A stretch of DNA of 32,870 nt from JAKACA01 sp050010115 (lineage in GTDB: Bacteria; Actinomycetota; Acidimicrobiia; Acidimicrobiales; Bog-793): NCBI GenBank assembly GCA_050010115.1, contig JBEKLQ010000038.1, forward strand, positions 1-32,870. Direction: 5' to 3'. Below, piece after piece: positions 25,101 to 32,255 of this stretch; position 1 is the first letter of the stretch, and every line of letters starts with the position of its first letter. The translations under genes and the position numbers were made by a program. The notes under the pieces are model-generated. The model was not told where the DNA came from and searched no databases. It saw nothing but the letters and a program-made list of their open reading frames with translations.

Positions 25101-25870
25101 GGGCTCGTGGCGTCTGCCGGGGCACGCGACGAGCCCTTCCTGCCGGGGGCGAAGCTGCCGGGGGCGAAGCTGCCGGGGGCGAAGCTGCCGGCGGCGAGCA
25201 CGGTCGTCACGACGGCGTCGACCTCGTAGCTCGCCAGGAGCCCGGCGACGCTCGGCTCGTCCTCGGCACCGCTGTCGCGCAACGAGTAGCAGTAGACACC
25301 GACGGCGTTGCACCCACGGGCCTCGACGGCAGCGCAGAGGTCGGACACGAACGTCGTGTTGCCGGTGAGCACGTGCGCCCGGTAGAAGACGACGCCGACG
25401 GTCGGGCGACCGGGAGCGACCCGAGGCTCGCCGAACACGCCGACGACCGGCACCGCCACCGGGGACTCGAAGCCGAAGCCGTGCCGGAGCACGGTGTCGG
25501 CCACGAAACGGACCATCTGCTCGAGATTCCCGGTCCCCCCTTGCACGAGGTACTCGAACGCCTGGGTCACGACGCCGCCCGGCACCGTGGAAGCCGCCAT
25601 GGTCTCGGCGTCGGGTACGGCCTCGCCCCCTAAGCACAGCAGCGGCACGCCCCGCCGGCGGCACTCGGTGACGAGCTGGTCGAATGGCTCCCAGGACCGT
25701 CGACCCCCCAGCAGGCGGACGATGACGGCCTCGGCCTCGTCGAGCTTCGGGACCGCTCGGAGCATCGCCGGGTTCGCCGCCCTCACCACGGGGAACCCTT
25801 CCGGCAGCGCCTCCGACAGCACTCGCAACCCGAGGATCTCGGTGTCGGCGTGAGTGAGGAAGAGGATCAT
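22179..25870 (-). CDS. cobN: Cobaltochelatase subunit CobN, reading frame broken by a one-base shift near 24922
   Basis: CobN is the large subunit that inserts cobalt into hydrogenobyrinic acid diamide. The 5' part (ATG 25870 to about 24923) reads MILFLTHADTEILGLRVLSEALPEGFP through VALPELDGRIIGVPFS. The 3' part, in the -1 frame, continues LKEVVDDGEDLGSSVAAYRCVPDRLERVAGLA and carries the rest of the family: IIHLGKHGTLEWLPGKGAG, YPFVVNDPGEGAQAKRRSHAVVVDHLVPPLT, FGPAPGAYGSGI, and KNQDNREHDIFDSDDYLQDHGGM. Each frame becomes Arg-rich filler beyond the junction. The span is 3692 bases, one short of 1231 codons, a normal CobN length. ATG 25870 overlaps the cobQ stop. The cause may be an indel, a sequencing error or recoding. 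Confidence 0.9.
24917..24931 (-). other. Frameshift site in cobN
   Basis: The minus strand reads CCG TTC TCC TCA AGG in the upstream frame and CTC AAG GAG in the downstream frame. One extra T (TTC TCC TTC AAG) or a -1 slip after TCC restores a continuous CobN. An AAGGAGGT run starts just after the junction. No classical slippery heptamer is seen. Confidence 0.85.
25142..25201. repeat. 15-bp tandem repeat within cobN
   Basis: Three exact copies of gccgggggcgaagct start at 25142, 25157 and 25172, with a decayed fourth at 25187. They encode the five-residue repeat SFAPG in a variable loop of CobN. The unit length keeps the frame. Confidence 0.9.
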
Positions 25871-28395
25871 CGGGCGGGTCCTGGCGTTGCGGTGGCGATG
25901 AGGGCGAGGATCGTCTCGACGTCGAGGTACTCCTCGATGAGGTCGGCGAGACGGTCGATCTGGGCCGCTCGGGCTCGAGCGAAGCTGACACCGCTCGGCT
26001 GCCAGGCCTTGCCGCCGCGCTCGGCTACCGCAGCCAGGTAGGCGTGGCGGAACCGATCGGACTCGAACAAGCCGTGCAGGTTCGTCCCGGCGACGCGGCC
26101 GCCGTCGGTCGAGACACCCTCAGCGTCGGCGCCGAAGGTGTCGTCGAGGCTGGCGAACCTCTGCGTGCTCGCGTCGGTCGGCACGGGCCGGCCCTGGTGG
26201 ATCTCATACCCGGTGACCTCCTCGCCGAGCGCCCGGCCGCGCCGGGGGCGGGCGAGCTTGTCGGCCTCGAACTCGGTGCGGACACCCAGCAGGCCCAGCC
26301 CTTCCACGCGATGAGTGGGCGACTCGACGCCGTCGACGATCGTGTCCCCGAGCATCTGGTACCCGGCGCAGATGCCCAGCACGGTCGGGCCTCGCTCGGC
26401 GCGGGCGAGCGCCGTGATGGCGGGGCCGAGCGCGGTCGTCCTCAGCCACTCGAGGTCGGCGACCGTCGTCTTCGACCCGGGGATGATGATGAGATCAGGG
26501 TCGCCCAGCTCGGCCGCCGTCGACACCATCCGGACCGTGACCGAGGGTTCCAGGGCGAGGGCGTCGAGATCGGTGAAGTTGGCGAGGTGGGGAAGGGCGA
26601 TGGCGGCCACGTCGATGCACGACCCGCTGCTCGTCGCGCCGTTGGACTCGCCGGGAATGCCTCCACCGATGGCGGCGGCCAGGCCGAGCGAGTCCTCGGC
26701 GTCAAGCGAGAGGCCCTTCACGTACGGCAGGACGCCGAGGCATGGAACCCCGGTGCGGCGCTCGAGCTCGTCGAGACCGGGGCTGAGCAGCGAGACGTCG
26801 CCGCGGAACTTGTTCACGATCGAGCCGCCCACCCATCGGCTGAGCTCGCCGGGCAGCAGCGCCATCGTGCCGAACAGCGAAGCGAACACACCGCCGCGCT
26901 CGATGTCGCCCACGAGCACCGCCGGAATGCCGGCCGCGTTCGCGAGCGACAGGTTGGCGATGTCGCCGTCGAGCAAATTGATCTCGGCCGGGCTCCCGGC
27001 ACCCTCGCAGATCACGACGTCATAGCGGTCCCTCAAGTCCGCCAGCGCATCGAGCACAACCGGGAGGAGGACGTCCCGCTTGATCGCCTGGTAAGCGGCG
27101 GCATCGAGCTCGGCAGTCGGCCTGCCCATCACGACGACCTGGCTACGGCGCTCCCCCGTGGGCTTCAAGAGGATCGGGTTCATCGACACTTCGGGATCGA
27201 CGCCCGCCGCGATCGCCTGGATCCCCTGAGCGCGCCCGATCTCGTGACCAGATGGCGTGGCGAAGGAGTTGAGGGACATGTTCTGTGCCTTGAAGGGCGC
27301 CACCCGCACTCCTCGGCGCGCCAGTAGCCGGCAGAGCCCGGTCACGATCTGGCTCTTGCCGACGTCGCTCGCCGTGCCACAGACCATGAGGGCTCCGGTG
27401 AGCTCGGGCGCGGTGGGCGCGGTGGGCGATGCGGCGCGGCCCGTCGCCGTCGGCTTGGCCCTCGCCCCCGACGGCGTGGTGACGCCGAGAACGACGGCAA
27501 GCTGTTCTAGGCCGCTTGCAGGCGGAACGGCGATCCGCACGGCATCGGGCATGCCGAAGCTCGTGCAGTCGCGGACGACGACTCCCTCTCGAGCGAGCCG
27601 GTCGCGCAGGCCGGGTGCCGCTTCGACGAGCACGAAGTTGGCGTCCGACGGCGCCGCTGCGAAGCCCGCTTCGGCGAGGACCGCCACCAAGTCGGCACGG
27701 AGCCCGGCGATCCGCTTCGCCCAGTGGCTGAGGTCGGACAGCTCGAGCATCCGAGGGATCACTGCCAACGCCACCGATCCCACGGACCAGCGCGGCTGGC
27801 GGTGCGCCAAGCGCCCGATGAGGTCGGTGTCCTCGCTGAGGACGTAGCCGAGGCGGAGTCCCGGGCAGGCGAAGAGTTTCGTGAGCGAGCCGAGGGCGAC
27901 CGAGCCGGTGCGTGCGTCGCCCCTGGTCCAGCTCCCGGTCGCGAGCGGGTAGAACGCCTCGTCCCACACCTGGGCCTGCTCGCCCGCCGAAGCGAGCCGA
28001 CCGGTCGGGTTGTGCGGGTTCGAGCGCCACCGGGGAGCATCTGGCGCGACCTCTGACAGGTGGCGCCGGTACAGCGAGAAGTCCGGCTCGTCGACCCGAC
28101 CCCGACCGAGCTCGGCCGCTACAAGGGCGATCGCTTCGGAGCCGCCGTTCGTGAGCAGCACCTCGGCGGGCTCGGCGCCGAGCGCGGCGGCGAGAACGGC
28201 CGTGGCGGCTGTGGTGTCCGGATAACGCCGGACGGAATCGGCGGCCGCAGCGACGATCAGCCGGAGGTCCGGAGCGACCGGGTTCATCGAGGTGGCGAGG
28301 TCGAGCACGTCCTCAGGCTGCAGACCGAGTGCTGCAGCCACCCGCAGCGCGTCGTCGCCATGGGCGCCGGCCGGTGGGACAGCCCGGGCTGTCAC
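25867..28395 (-). CDS. cobQ: Fusion of a CobC/CobD-type aminotransferase-fold enzyme with adenosylcobyric acid synthase CobQ
   Basis: 842 residues from GTG 28395, which overlaps the cbiB stop as GTGA and has GGGGAGGA upstream. The N-terminal part (about 1-305) is a fold-type I PLP enzyme of the L-threonine-O-3-phosphate decarboxylase/CobC family: LTNGGSEAIAL, NPHNPTGRL, DEAFYP and SLTKLFACPGLRLGY, with PLP lysine at about 173. A Pro/Ala/Thr linker (about 308-333) joins CobQ: P-loop CGTASDVGKS at about 340, FKAQNMSLNSF, CEGAGSPAEINL, and the glutamine amidotransferase triad region GICAGYQMLG (Cys about 676) and GTNLHGLFE (His about 792). CobQ amidates four corrin side chains; the decarboxylase family supplies aminopropanol phosphate. 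One polypeptide thus carries two late cobalamin steps. An upstream extension to 28482 is rejected as Arg/Pro-rich filler. Confidence 0.92.
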   Translation of the reverse strand: MTARAVPPAGAHGDDALRVAAALGLQPEDVLDLATSMNPVAPDLRLIVAAAADSVRRYPDTTAATAVLAAALGAEPAEVLLTNGGSEAIALVAAELGRGRVDEPDFSLYRRHLSEVAPDAPRWRSNPHNPTGRLASAGEQAQVWDEAFYPLATGSWTRGDARTGSVALGSLTKLFACPGLRLGYVLSEDTDLIGRLAHRQPRWSVGSVALAVIPRMLELSDLSHWAKRIAGLRADLVAVLAEAGFAAAPSDANFVLVEAAPGLRDRLAREGVVVRDCTSFGMPDAVRIAVPPASGLEQLAVVLGVTTPSGARAKPTATGRAASPTAPTAPELTGALMVCGTASDVGKSQIVTGLCRLLARRGVRVAPFKAQNMSLNSFATPSGHEIGRAQGIQAIAAGVDPEVSMNPILLKPTGERRSQVVVMGRPTAELDAAAYQAIKRDVLLPVVLDALADLRDRYDVVICEGAGSPAEINLLDGDIANLSLANAAGIPAVLVGDIERGGVFASLFGTMALLPGELSRWVGGSIVNKFRGDVSLLSPGLDELERRTGVPCLGVLPYVKGLSLDAEDSLGLAAAIGGGIPGESNGATSSGSCIDVAAIALPHLANFTDLDALALEPSVTVRMVSTAAELGDPDLIIIPGSKTTVADLEWLRTTALGPAITALARAERGPTVLGICAGYQMLGDTIVDGVESPTHRVEGLGLLGVRTEFEADKLARPRRGRALGEEVTGYEIHQGRPVPTDASTQRFASLDDTFGADAEGVSTDGGRVAGTNLHGLFESDRFRHAYLAAVAERGGKAWQPSGVSFARARAAQIDRLADLIEEYLDVETILALIATATPGPAR

Positions 28396-29456
28396 TTCTG
28401 TCCTCCCCGGTGGATCTTGCCGGCGGGGCTGCCGACGGAGCCGGGGGGGCTGGTCGGCGACTGTCGGTGGATGTCGGGACACATGTGTCCCGAGTCGACC
28501 ACACAGTGGCGCCGGCGCAGGGCGTCCAGGGCCGCTGAGCTGACAGCCAAGGCGCAGAGGAGGCCGAAGGCGACGGCGGTCACTCGTCGTGACAACCGGA
28601 TCGCCGCATCGATGTCGCCTGCCTCCGGGGCTCGGCCGCCGGTGGCCCCCATCGACGCCCGCTCGGAAACCTGTCCCCGGTAGAGGTTTCGGCCGCCGAG
28701 ACGCACGCCGAGCGCAGCAGCAAACGCTGCTTCGGCCACCCCGGCATTGGGTGAAGGGTGCAAGGGAGCGTCACGGCGGACCGCGCGCCAGACCTCTCCG
28801 GCCGCCGCAGGGGAGACCAGGACCACGAGCAGCGCTGTCAGCCGGGACGGCACCAGGTTGGCGAGATCGTCCAACCGGGCGCTCGCCCAACCGAAACTCC
28901 CGTACCGCTCATCCCGGTAGCCCACCATCGAGTCCAGCGTGTTGATCCCCCGGTAGGCGAGCGCTCCCGGCGCCCCGGCGACGAGAGCGAAGAGCGCCGG
29001 CGCGACGATCCCATCGACTGTGTTCTCGGCAACGGACTCGACCACGGCCCGGGCGATGTCGGCCTCTGACAGACGGGCCGGATCCCTCCCGACGAGCGCG
29101 GGCAACAGCTCGCGCGCCCGGCCGAGGTCCCCCTGCTCCAGCGCGGAGCTGACCGACGCGGCAGTGTCCCACAGGCCTCGCCCTGCGACGGTGGCGTAGC
29201 CCGCCGCAGCCGTCCCGCCGGGGAGGCGGCCGAGCAACGACCCAACCGCCGCTGCACCGCCGGCCCCACATGCGGCGTAGGCGACACCGGGCCACCTCCG
29301 GTCATCCCACACGCGCCGCTCAAAGGCGGTCATCGTCGTGCCGAACAGCGCCACGGGATGCGGGTGCAAGGGCTCGTCACCCAACCAGGCGTCCAAGGCG
29401 AGCGCCACGGCTGTGCTGGCCGCCCGCTGTGCGAACCGGGGTCTCAGGCTCACCAT
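28392..29456 (-). CDS. cbiB: Adenosylcobinamide-phosphate synthase CbiB (CobD)
   Basis: Membrane enzyme that attaches aminopropanol (phosphate) to adenosylcobyric acid. About 354 residues from ATG 29456; GTG 29453, overlapping the cobS stop as GTGA, is equally possible. Motifs include ALDAWLGDEPLHPHPVALFG at the N-terminus, ARAVVESVAENTVDGIVAPALFALVAGAPGALAYRGINTLDSMVGYRDERYGSFGWASARLDDLANLVPSRLTALL, and APLHPSPNAGVAEAAFAAALGVRLGGRNLY. Several hydrophobic helices are present. An unusual hydrophilic tail of about 40 residues with two Cys follows the last helix. The longer frame to 29678 is filler antisense-like sequence. Confidence 0.93.
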   Translation of the reverse strand: MVSLRPRFAQRAASTAVALALDAWLGDEPLHPHPVALFGTTMTAFERRVWDDRRWPGVAYAACGAGGAAAVGSLLGRLPGGTAAAGYATVAGRGLWDTAASVSSALEQGDLGRARELLPALVGRDPARLSEADIARAVVESVAENTVDGIVAPALFALVAGAPGALAYRGINTLDSMVGYRDERYGSFGWASARLDDLANLVPSRLTALLVVLVSPAAAGEVWRAVRRDAPLHPSPNAGVAEAAFAAALGVRLGGRNLYRGQVSERASMGATGGRAPEAGDIDAAIRLSRRVTAVAFGLLCALAVSSAALDALRRRHCVVDSGHMCPDIHRQSPTSPPGSVGSPAGKIHRGGQK

Positions 29457-30211
29457 TTGGCGGACGCAAGCACGAGAGCGATCGTCTCCCCCACGACGCC
29501 GGCCGCGCCCAGCACGTCTCCGGTGTAGCCGCCGAGCCGGCGCTCGGACAGGAGGAGGACGGCACCGAACGCGGCGATCTCCGCAGCAAGCACCGCCCCG
29601 CCGGCGATCGGTCGCCAGACGAGGAGGGCAGCCAGGGCGGCGACGAGCCCGGCCACCGGGACAACGGGATGGGTCCACGAGCCGCGAGCACCGAAGGCCG
29701 CCGCCATCCCCGTGTCACGGACGTAGCTGAGACGGATCATGGAAAGAGCCATGAGACTTCGGCTCGCCACCCAGATCGCCGCTATCAGCAGGACGTCCGC
29801 GAGAACCGACGCATGGGGTATCGATGCGAGGGCACCGAATCGCACGACGAAGACGCCGAACGCAGCGGTCACGCCAAACGCGCCGACCTGGGGCTCAGCC
29901 ATGATCTCGAGTCGCCGGGCGCGCTCCAAATGCGGCAGCAACCCGTCGGCAGCGTCAATCAGACCGTCGGCATGCAGCATGCCCGTGAGTACGAGGTCAC
30001 CGGCGACGACGAGCCCGGCGGCGACGAGCGGCGGCAGCACCCGGCCGAACGCCCACCACGCGACCCCCAGGCCGCCTCCCAGCGCCGCCCCGACGACAGG
30101 AAACCACCCGACCGCCTCGGGGCCCGCCCCGGCACCCCGACCGACGATCGTGAGCAACGAGAGGGCGCTGGCAAACCCATCGCGGCCGCGTCCGGACATC
30201 TCAGCCGCCAT
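29450..30211 (-). CDS. cobS: Adenosylcobinamide-GDP ribazoletransferase (cobalamin synthase) CobS
   Basis: Integral membrane enzyme that joins adenosylcobinamide-GDP to alpha-ribazole in the final cobalamin step. 253 residues from ATG 30211; ATG 30199, just after the cobU stop, is an alternative. The Asp-rich metal-binding region LTGMLHADGLIDAADGLLP and the SYVRDTGMAAAFG segment are characteristic, with about six hydrophobic helices. It overlaps cobU by 11 bases and the cbiB start by several, so all three are tightly coupled. The frame upstream of 30211 lies within cobU and is rejected. Confidence 0.92.
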   Translation of the reverse strand: MAAEMSGRGRDGFASALSLLTIVGRGAGAGPEAVGWFPVVGAALGGGLGVAWWAFGRVLPPLVAAGLVVAGDLVLTGMLHADGLIDAADGLLPHLERARRLEIMAEPQVGAFGVTAAFGVFVVRFGALASIPHASVLADVLLIAAIWVASRSLMALSMIRLSYVRDTGMAAAFGARGSWTHPVVPVAGLVAALAALLVWRPIAGGAVLAAEIAAFGAVLLLSERRLGGYTGDVLGAAGVVGETIALVLASAKW

Positions 30212-30737
30212 CACGGGGGAGCTCGAGCACGCGCCCGGCCACGACCAGAAGGACGTCGTCGGCCACCTCGCCCAGCCGGCGGTTGAGCACACCGAGAGCG
30301 TCGCGAAACGCCAGGCCGACGTGGGTCTCCGGATGCACACCGAGCCCGACCTCGTCACTGACCAGCACCGTGGGTCGCCCCAGCCCGCGTCGCCGTTCGA
30401 GCGCGGTTGCCAGCTCCTCGAGATCGACGTCGAAGCCGTCGTGACCAGCCAACCAGGTGCCGAGCGAGTCCACCAGCATGACCCCGTCGCCGCCGAGTGG
30501 GTTTGACAACGATTCACCTGACGCGACCTCGACCGTCACCCAGCCGTCGGGCCGCCGTGCTCGGTGACGGGCGATCCGATCATCGAACTCGGGGTCACCT
30601 CGGTCGGCGACCGCGGTCGCCACGTACGTCACTGTGGCGCCCGAAGCCGCCGGCATCTCGCCGCAGCGGCGCGTCGCCAAACGCTCGGCGACCTCAGACT
30701 TGCCAGAGCGCGCGCCACCGAGCACTAGAGAGATCAC
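30201..30737 (-). CDS. cobU: Adenosylcobinamide kinase / adenosylcobinamide-phosphate guanylyltransferase CobU (CobP)
   Basis: Cytosolic bifunctional enzyme that phosphorylates adenosylcobinamide and transfers GMP to it. 178 residues, the usual length. The P-loop GGARSGKS sits at residues 7-14; RIARHRARRP holds the active-site His that receives GMP; VMLVDSLGTWLAG and VLVSDEVGLGVHPE are family motifs. GTG 30737 is the only available start in frame and has just AGGT about nine bases upstream. The strong GGAGGAGG lies 28 bases away before a short leader frame that overlaps this start (GTGA). First gene of the operon, directly behind the cobalamin riboswitch. Confidence 0.94.
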   Translation of the reverse strand: MISLVLGGARSGKSEVAERLATRRCGEMPAASGATVTYVATAVADRGDPEFDDRIARHRARRPDGWVTVEVASGESLSNPLGGDGVMLVDSLGTWLAGHDGFDVDLEELATALERRRGLGRPTVLVSDEVGLGVHPETHVGLAFRDALGVLNRRLGEVADDVLLVVAGRVLELPRDGG

Positions 30738-30760
30738 TGCCGATGACCTATGTCGTCCAC
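30734..30760 (-). CDS. Putative 8-codon leader peptide overlapping the cobU start
   Basis: On the minus strand GTG at 30760 follows GGAGGAGG by five bases and encodes MDDIGHRQ, then TGA. This TGA overlaps the cobU GTG as GTGA. The strong ribosome binding site of the leader is thus positioned to feed cobU by translational coupling. Translation of the peptide is inference from spacing alone; no homologue is recognised. Confidence 0.45.
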   Translation of the reverse strand: MDDIGHRQ

Positions 30761-30765
30761 GCGAG

Positions 30766-30773
30766 CCTCCTCC
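30766..30773 (-). promoter_or_regulatory. Strong ribosome binding site (GGAGGAGG) downstream of the riboswitch
   Basis: GGAGGAGG lies on the minus strand immediately after a small CCGC/GCGG hairpin that follows the B12 box. It is too far from cobU GTG 30737 (28 bases) but five bases from GTG 30760. It is the likely site hidden or exposed by the riboswitch. Confidence 0.6.
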
Positions 30774-30774
30774 G

Positions 30775-30936
30775 CCGCTTTGGCGGTCCGGCGGGCAGGT
30801 CTCCTGGCTCCCGGCTCGACGCTCGCTCCGGCCTTCCCGCCCAATCGGGCCGTGGCCTTGTCGGAGTTCGCTCCCCGGTCACAGTTGCGGGACAGCCCCG
30901 GATTCGGCACCGGGTTCCCTACGCCGCGACGCCGAG
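30775..30936 (-). promoter_or_regulatory. Cobalamin riboswitch
   Basis: On the minus strand the conserved core reads GGAACCCGGTGCCGAATCC, then GGGGCTGTCCCGCAACTGTGA, and ends in the B12 box AGCCAGGAGACCTGCC at 30808-30793. These are hallmark segments of the AdoCbl-family aptamer. GGCG elements before the core and CGCC elements after the box can form P1. With no T-tract after it, control is more likely through access to the ribosome binding site than by termination. It would repress the cobU-to-chlID operon when cobalamin is plentiful. Confidence 0.95.
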
Positions 30937-30940
30937 ACTA

Positions 30941-30970
30941 CTTCAGGTGCCGACTGGCGGGCACCTGAAG
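30941..30970. repeat. 11-bp perfect inverted repeat at the 5' edge of the riboswitch
   Basis: CTTCAGGTGCC, eight bases, GGCACCTGAAG form a perfect 11-bp stem just upstream of the aptamer on the cobU side. It has no T-run. It could be an operator, an extra leader hairpin, or a barrier between the divergent transcription units. Confidence 0.75.
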
Positions 30971-31063
30971 CGGCCAGCTTGCGAGTCAGAGCCCCCGGGA
31001 CGGAGATGACTCAACGACCGTCTACCATTCGGCCGTCCCGAGAGCGACCGGAAAGAGACGAAC

Positions 31064-31882
31064 GTGGCCCCTCGGCCCTACCCCAGAGCGCACCGGAGTC
31101 CCGCGGGCGGCTTCGCAGCGATCAGCGCAGTGATCGCCACCGTGTGCCTCGGTCTCGGGGCGTCAGCGTGCGGCAGCAGCCCGACCGGTCGAGCGGCAGT
31201 TTCGGGTCCGATCCTCCTGCAGCAGGCCGCCGCTGCCCTTGCCAACGTGCCCGCTGTGCGCGTGACCGGGACCGTCGTGTCGAAGGTCGGCTCAGCGACG
31301 GACACGGTCTCGGTCGACGCGACTTCGGCGGGAGCCTCCGGCACGAGCGCGGGCACGCTGAAGCTCGAGGGGCCAGCGATGGGTTTCACCGGATCGACGC
31401 AGTACATCACGATCGGCGGGACGACCTACGTCAACGCCGGCTCCGTGTTCTGGAAGTCGCTCTTCGGGAAGCAAACGGCGACAGCCGTGCACCTCGAGGC
31501 CGAATTGCTCCCGAAGATCGTGAACCAGTGGGTGTCGCTCCCCGCCACCAGCACCGACAACGTCTACAAGGACTCGTTGGGACTGTCCGAGCCGAAGGTC
31601 TTCGTCGCCGACACAATCACGAGCGCCAAGGGGACACTCTCCAACGCCGGTAACCAGTCGCTCAACGGAGCCGGCGGGGTTCAGATCAACTCCACGACCG
31701 GCGCCAAGATCCTCGTCGCGGCGGGCGGGCCGGCCCTCCCGCTGGCCGTGTCGGACTCGGAGACCAAGTCGTCAGGGAGCTTCGCTCTGAATCTGGCGAT
31801 CTCGTACCCGACCGGGGTCACGGTTGCCGCGCCGGCGCATTCGGTCTCTCTCTCGGCCATCGAGGCGAGCGTCAAGCAATAG
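31064..31882 (+). CDS. LppX/LprG-like lipoprotein
   Basis: A 272-residue protein from GTG 31064, with GGAAAGAG about seven bases upstream. The signal peptide has Arg residues, a hydrophobic core (about 17-32) and the lipobox LGASAC ending at Cys36. The mature part contains VRVTGTVVSKVGSATDTVSVDATSAG, YITIGGTTYVNAGSVFWKSLFG and a Thr/Ser/Ala-rich strand pattern like the LppX/LprAFG lipid-binding half-barrel. Family proteins carry lipids across the envelope. Similarity is judged by eye, so the family is tentative while the lipoprotein call is strong. It runs divergently from the cobalamin operon and stands alone. Confidence 0.7.
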   Translation: MAPRPYPRAHRSPAGGFAAISAVIATVCLGLGASACGSSPTGRAAVSGPILLQQAAAALANVPAVRVTGTVVSKVGSATDTVSVDATSAGASGTSAGTLKLEGPAMGFTGSTQYITIGGTTYVNAGSVFWKSLFGKQTATAVHLEAELLPKIVNQWVSLPATSTDNVYKDSLGLSEPKVFVADTITSAKGTLSNAGNQSLNGAGGVQINSTTGAKILVAAGGPALPLAVSDSETKSSGSFALNLAISYPTGVTVAAPAHSVSLSAIEASVKQ

Positions 31883-31896
31883 CCAGCCCTCGCCGG

Positions 31897-32166
31897 CTAG
31901 GTGTGGGGGCGCCCCTCGTCGCGGCGGGTGTCCAACATGGCGGCAAGTTTCCTCGGAGCCTTCCGCAACCAGGCCTCGGTCAGCAGCTCCTCGACTCGGA
32001 TCGGGTCAGCGGAGCCGAGGTGCACGCGAAGGCCGGAGAGTCGCCTTCCCCACCACAGCTCCTCGAACGCCTCGGGGTCCTCGGCGACTGACACATGAAC
32101 GTCGTGCTCGGTGACGAAGACGTGCAGTCGATCGCCAAGGGCTGTGAGACCGAGGCGCCGGACCAG
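31897..32166 (-). CDS. Short YjbR/MmcQ-like protein, start unclear, possibly truncated
   Basis: The frame ends at 31897 and is open upstream to a TAA at 32167-32169. The C-terminal stretch LRVHLGSADPIRVEELLTEAWLRKAPRKLAAMLD resembles the last strand and helix of YjbR/MmcQ-type proteins. The upstream stretch LTALGDRLHVFVTEHDVHVSVAED reads like plausible protein. The only usual start is GTG 32094 (65 residues); CTG 32166 would give 89 residues. Homologues have about 110-130 residues, so this may be a remnant whose 5' part was lost next to the tRNA. Function unknown. Confidence 0.4.
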   Translation of the reverse strand: MVRRLGLTALGDRLHVFVTEHDVHVSVAEDPEAFEELWWGRRLSGLRVHLGSADPIRVEELLTEAWLRKAPRKLAAMLDTRRDEGRPHT

Positions 32167-32183
32167 TTATGGTGACGGGCGCC

Positions 32184-32255
32184 GGCGGCGTGGCCGAGTG
32201 GTTTAGGCAAGGGCCTGCAAAGCCCTGTACCCCAGTTCGATTCTGGGCGCCGCCT
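32184..32255 (+). tRNA. tRNA-Cys (anticodon GCA)
   Basis: A full cloverleaf is seen: acceptor GGCGGCG/CGCCGCC, D stem GCC/GGC, anticodon stem AGGGC/GCCCT with loop CTGCAAA, T stem CCCAG/CTGGG with loop TTCGATT. The discriminator is T, as expected for Cys. The CCA end is not encoded (CA only follows). The 3' end touches the integrase stop codon. Confidence 0.97.

Noticed and set aside
28396..28482. Upstream extension of the CobC-CobQ fusion
   Set aside because: Arg/Pro/Gln-rich filler overlapping cbiB; GTG 28395 has a good ribosome site and the GTGA overlap.
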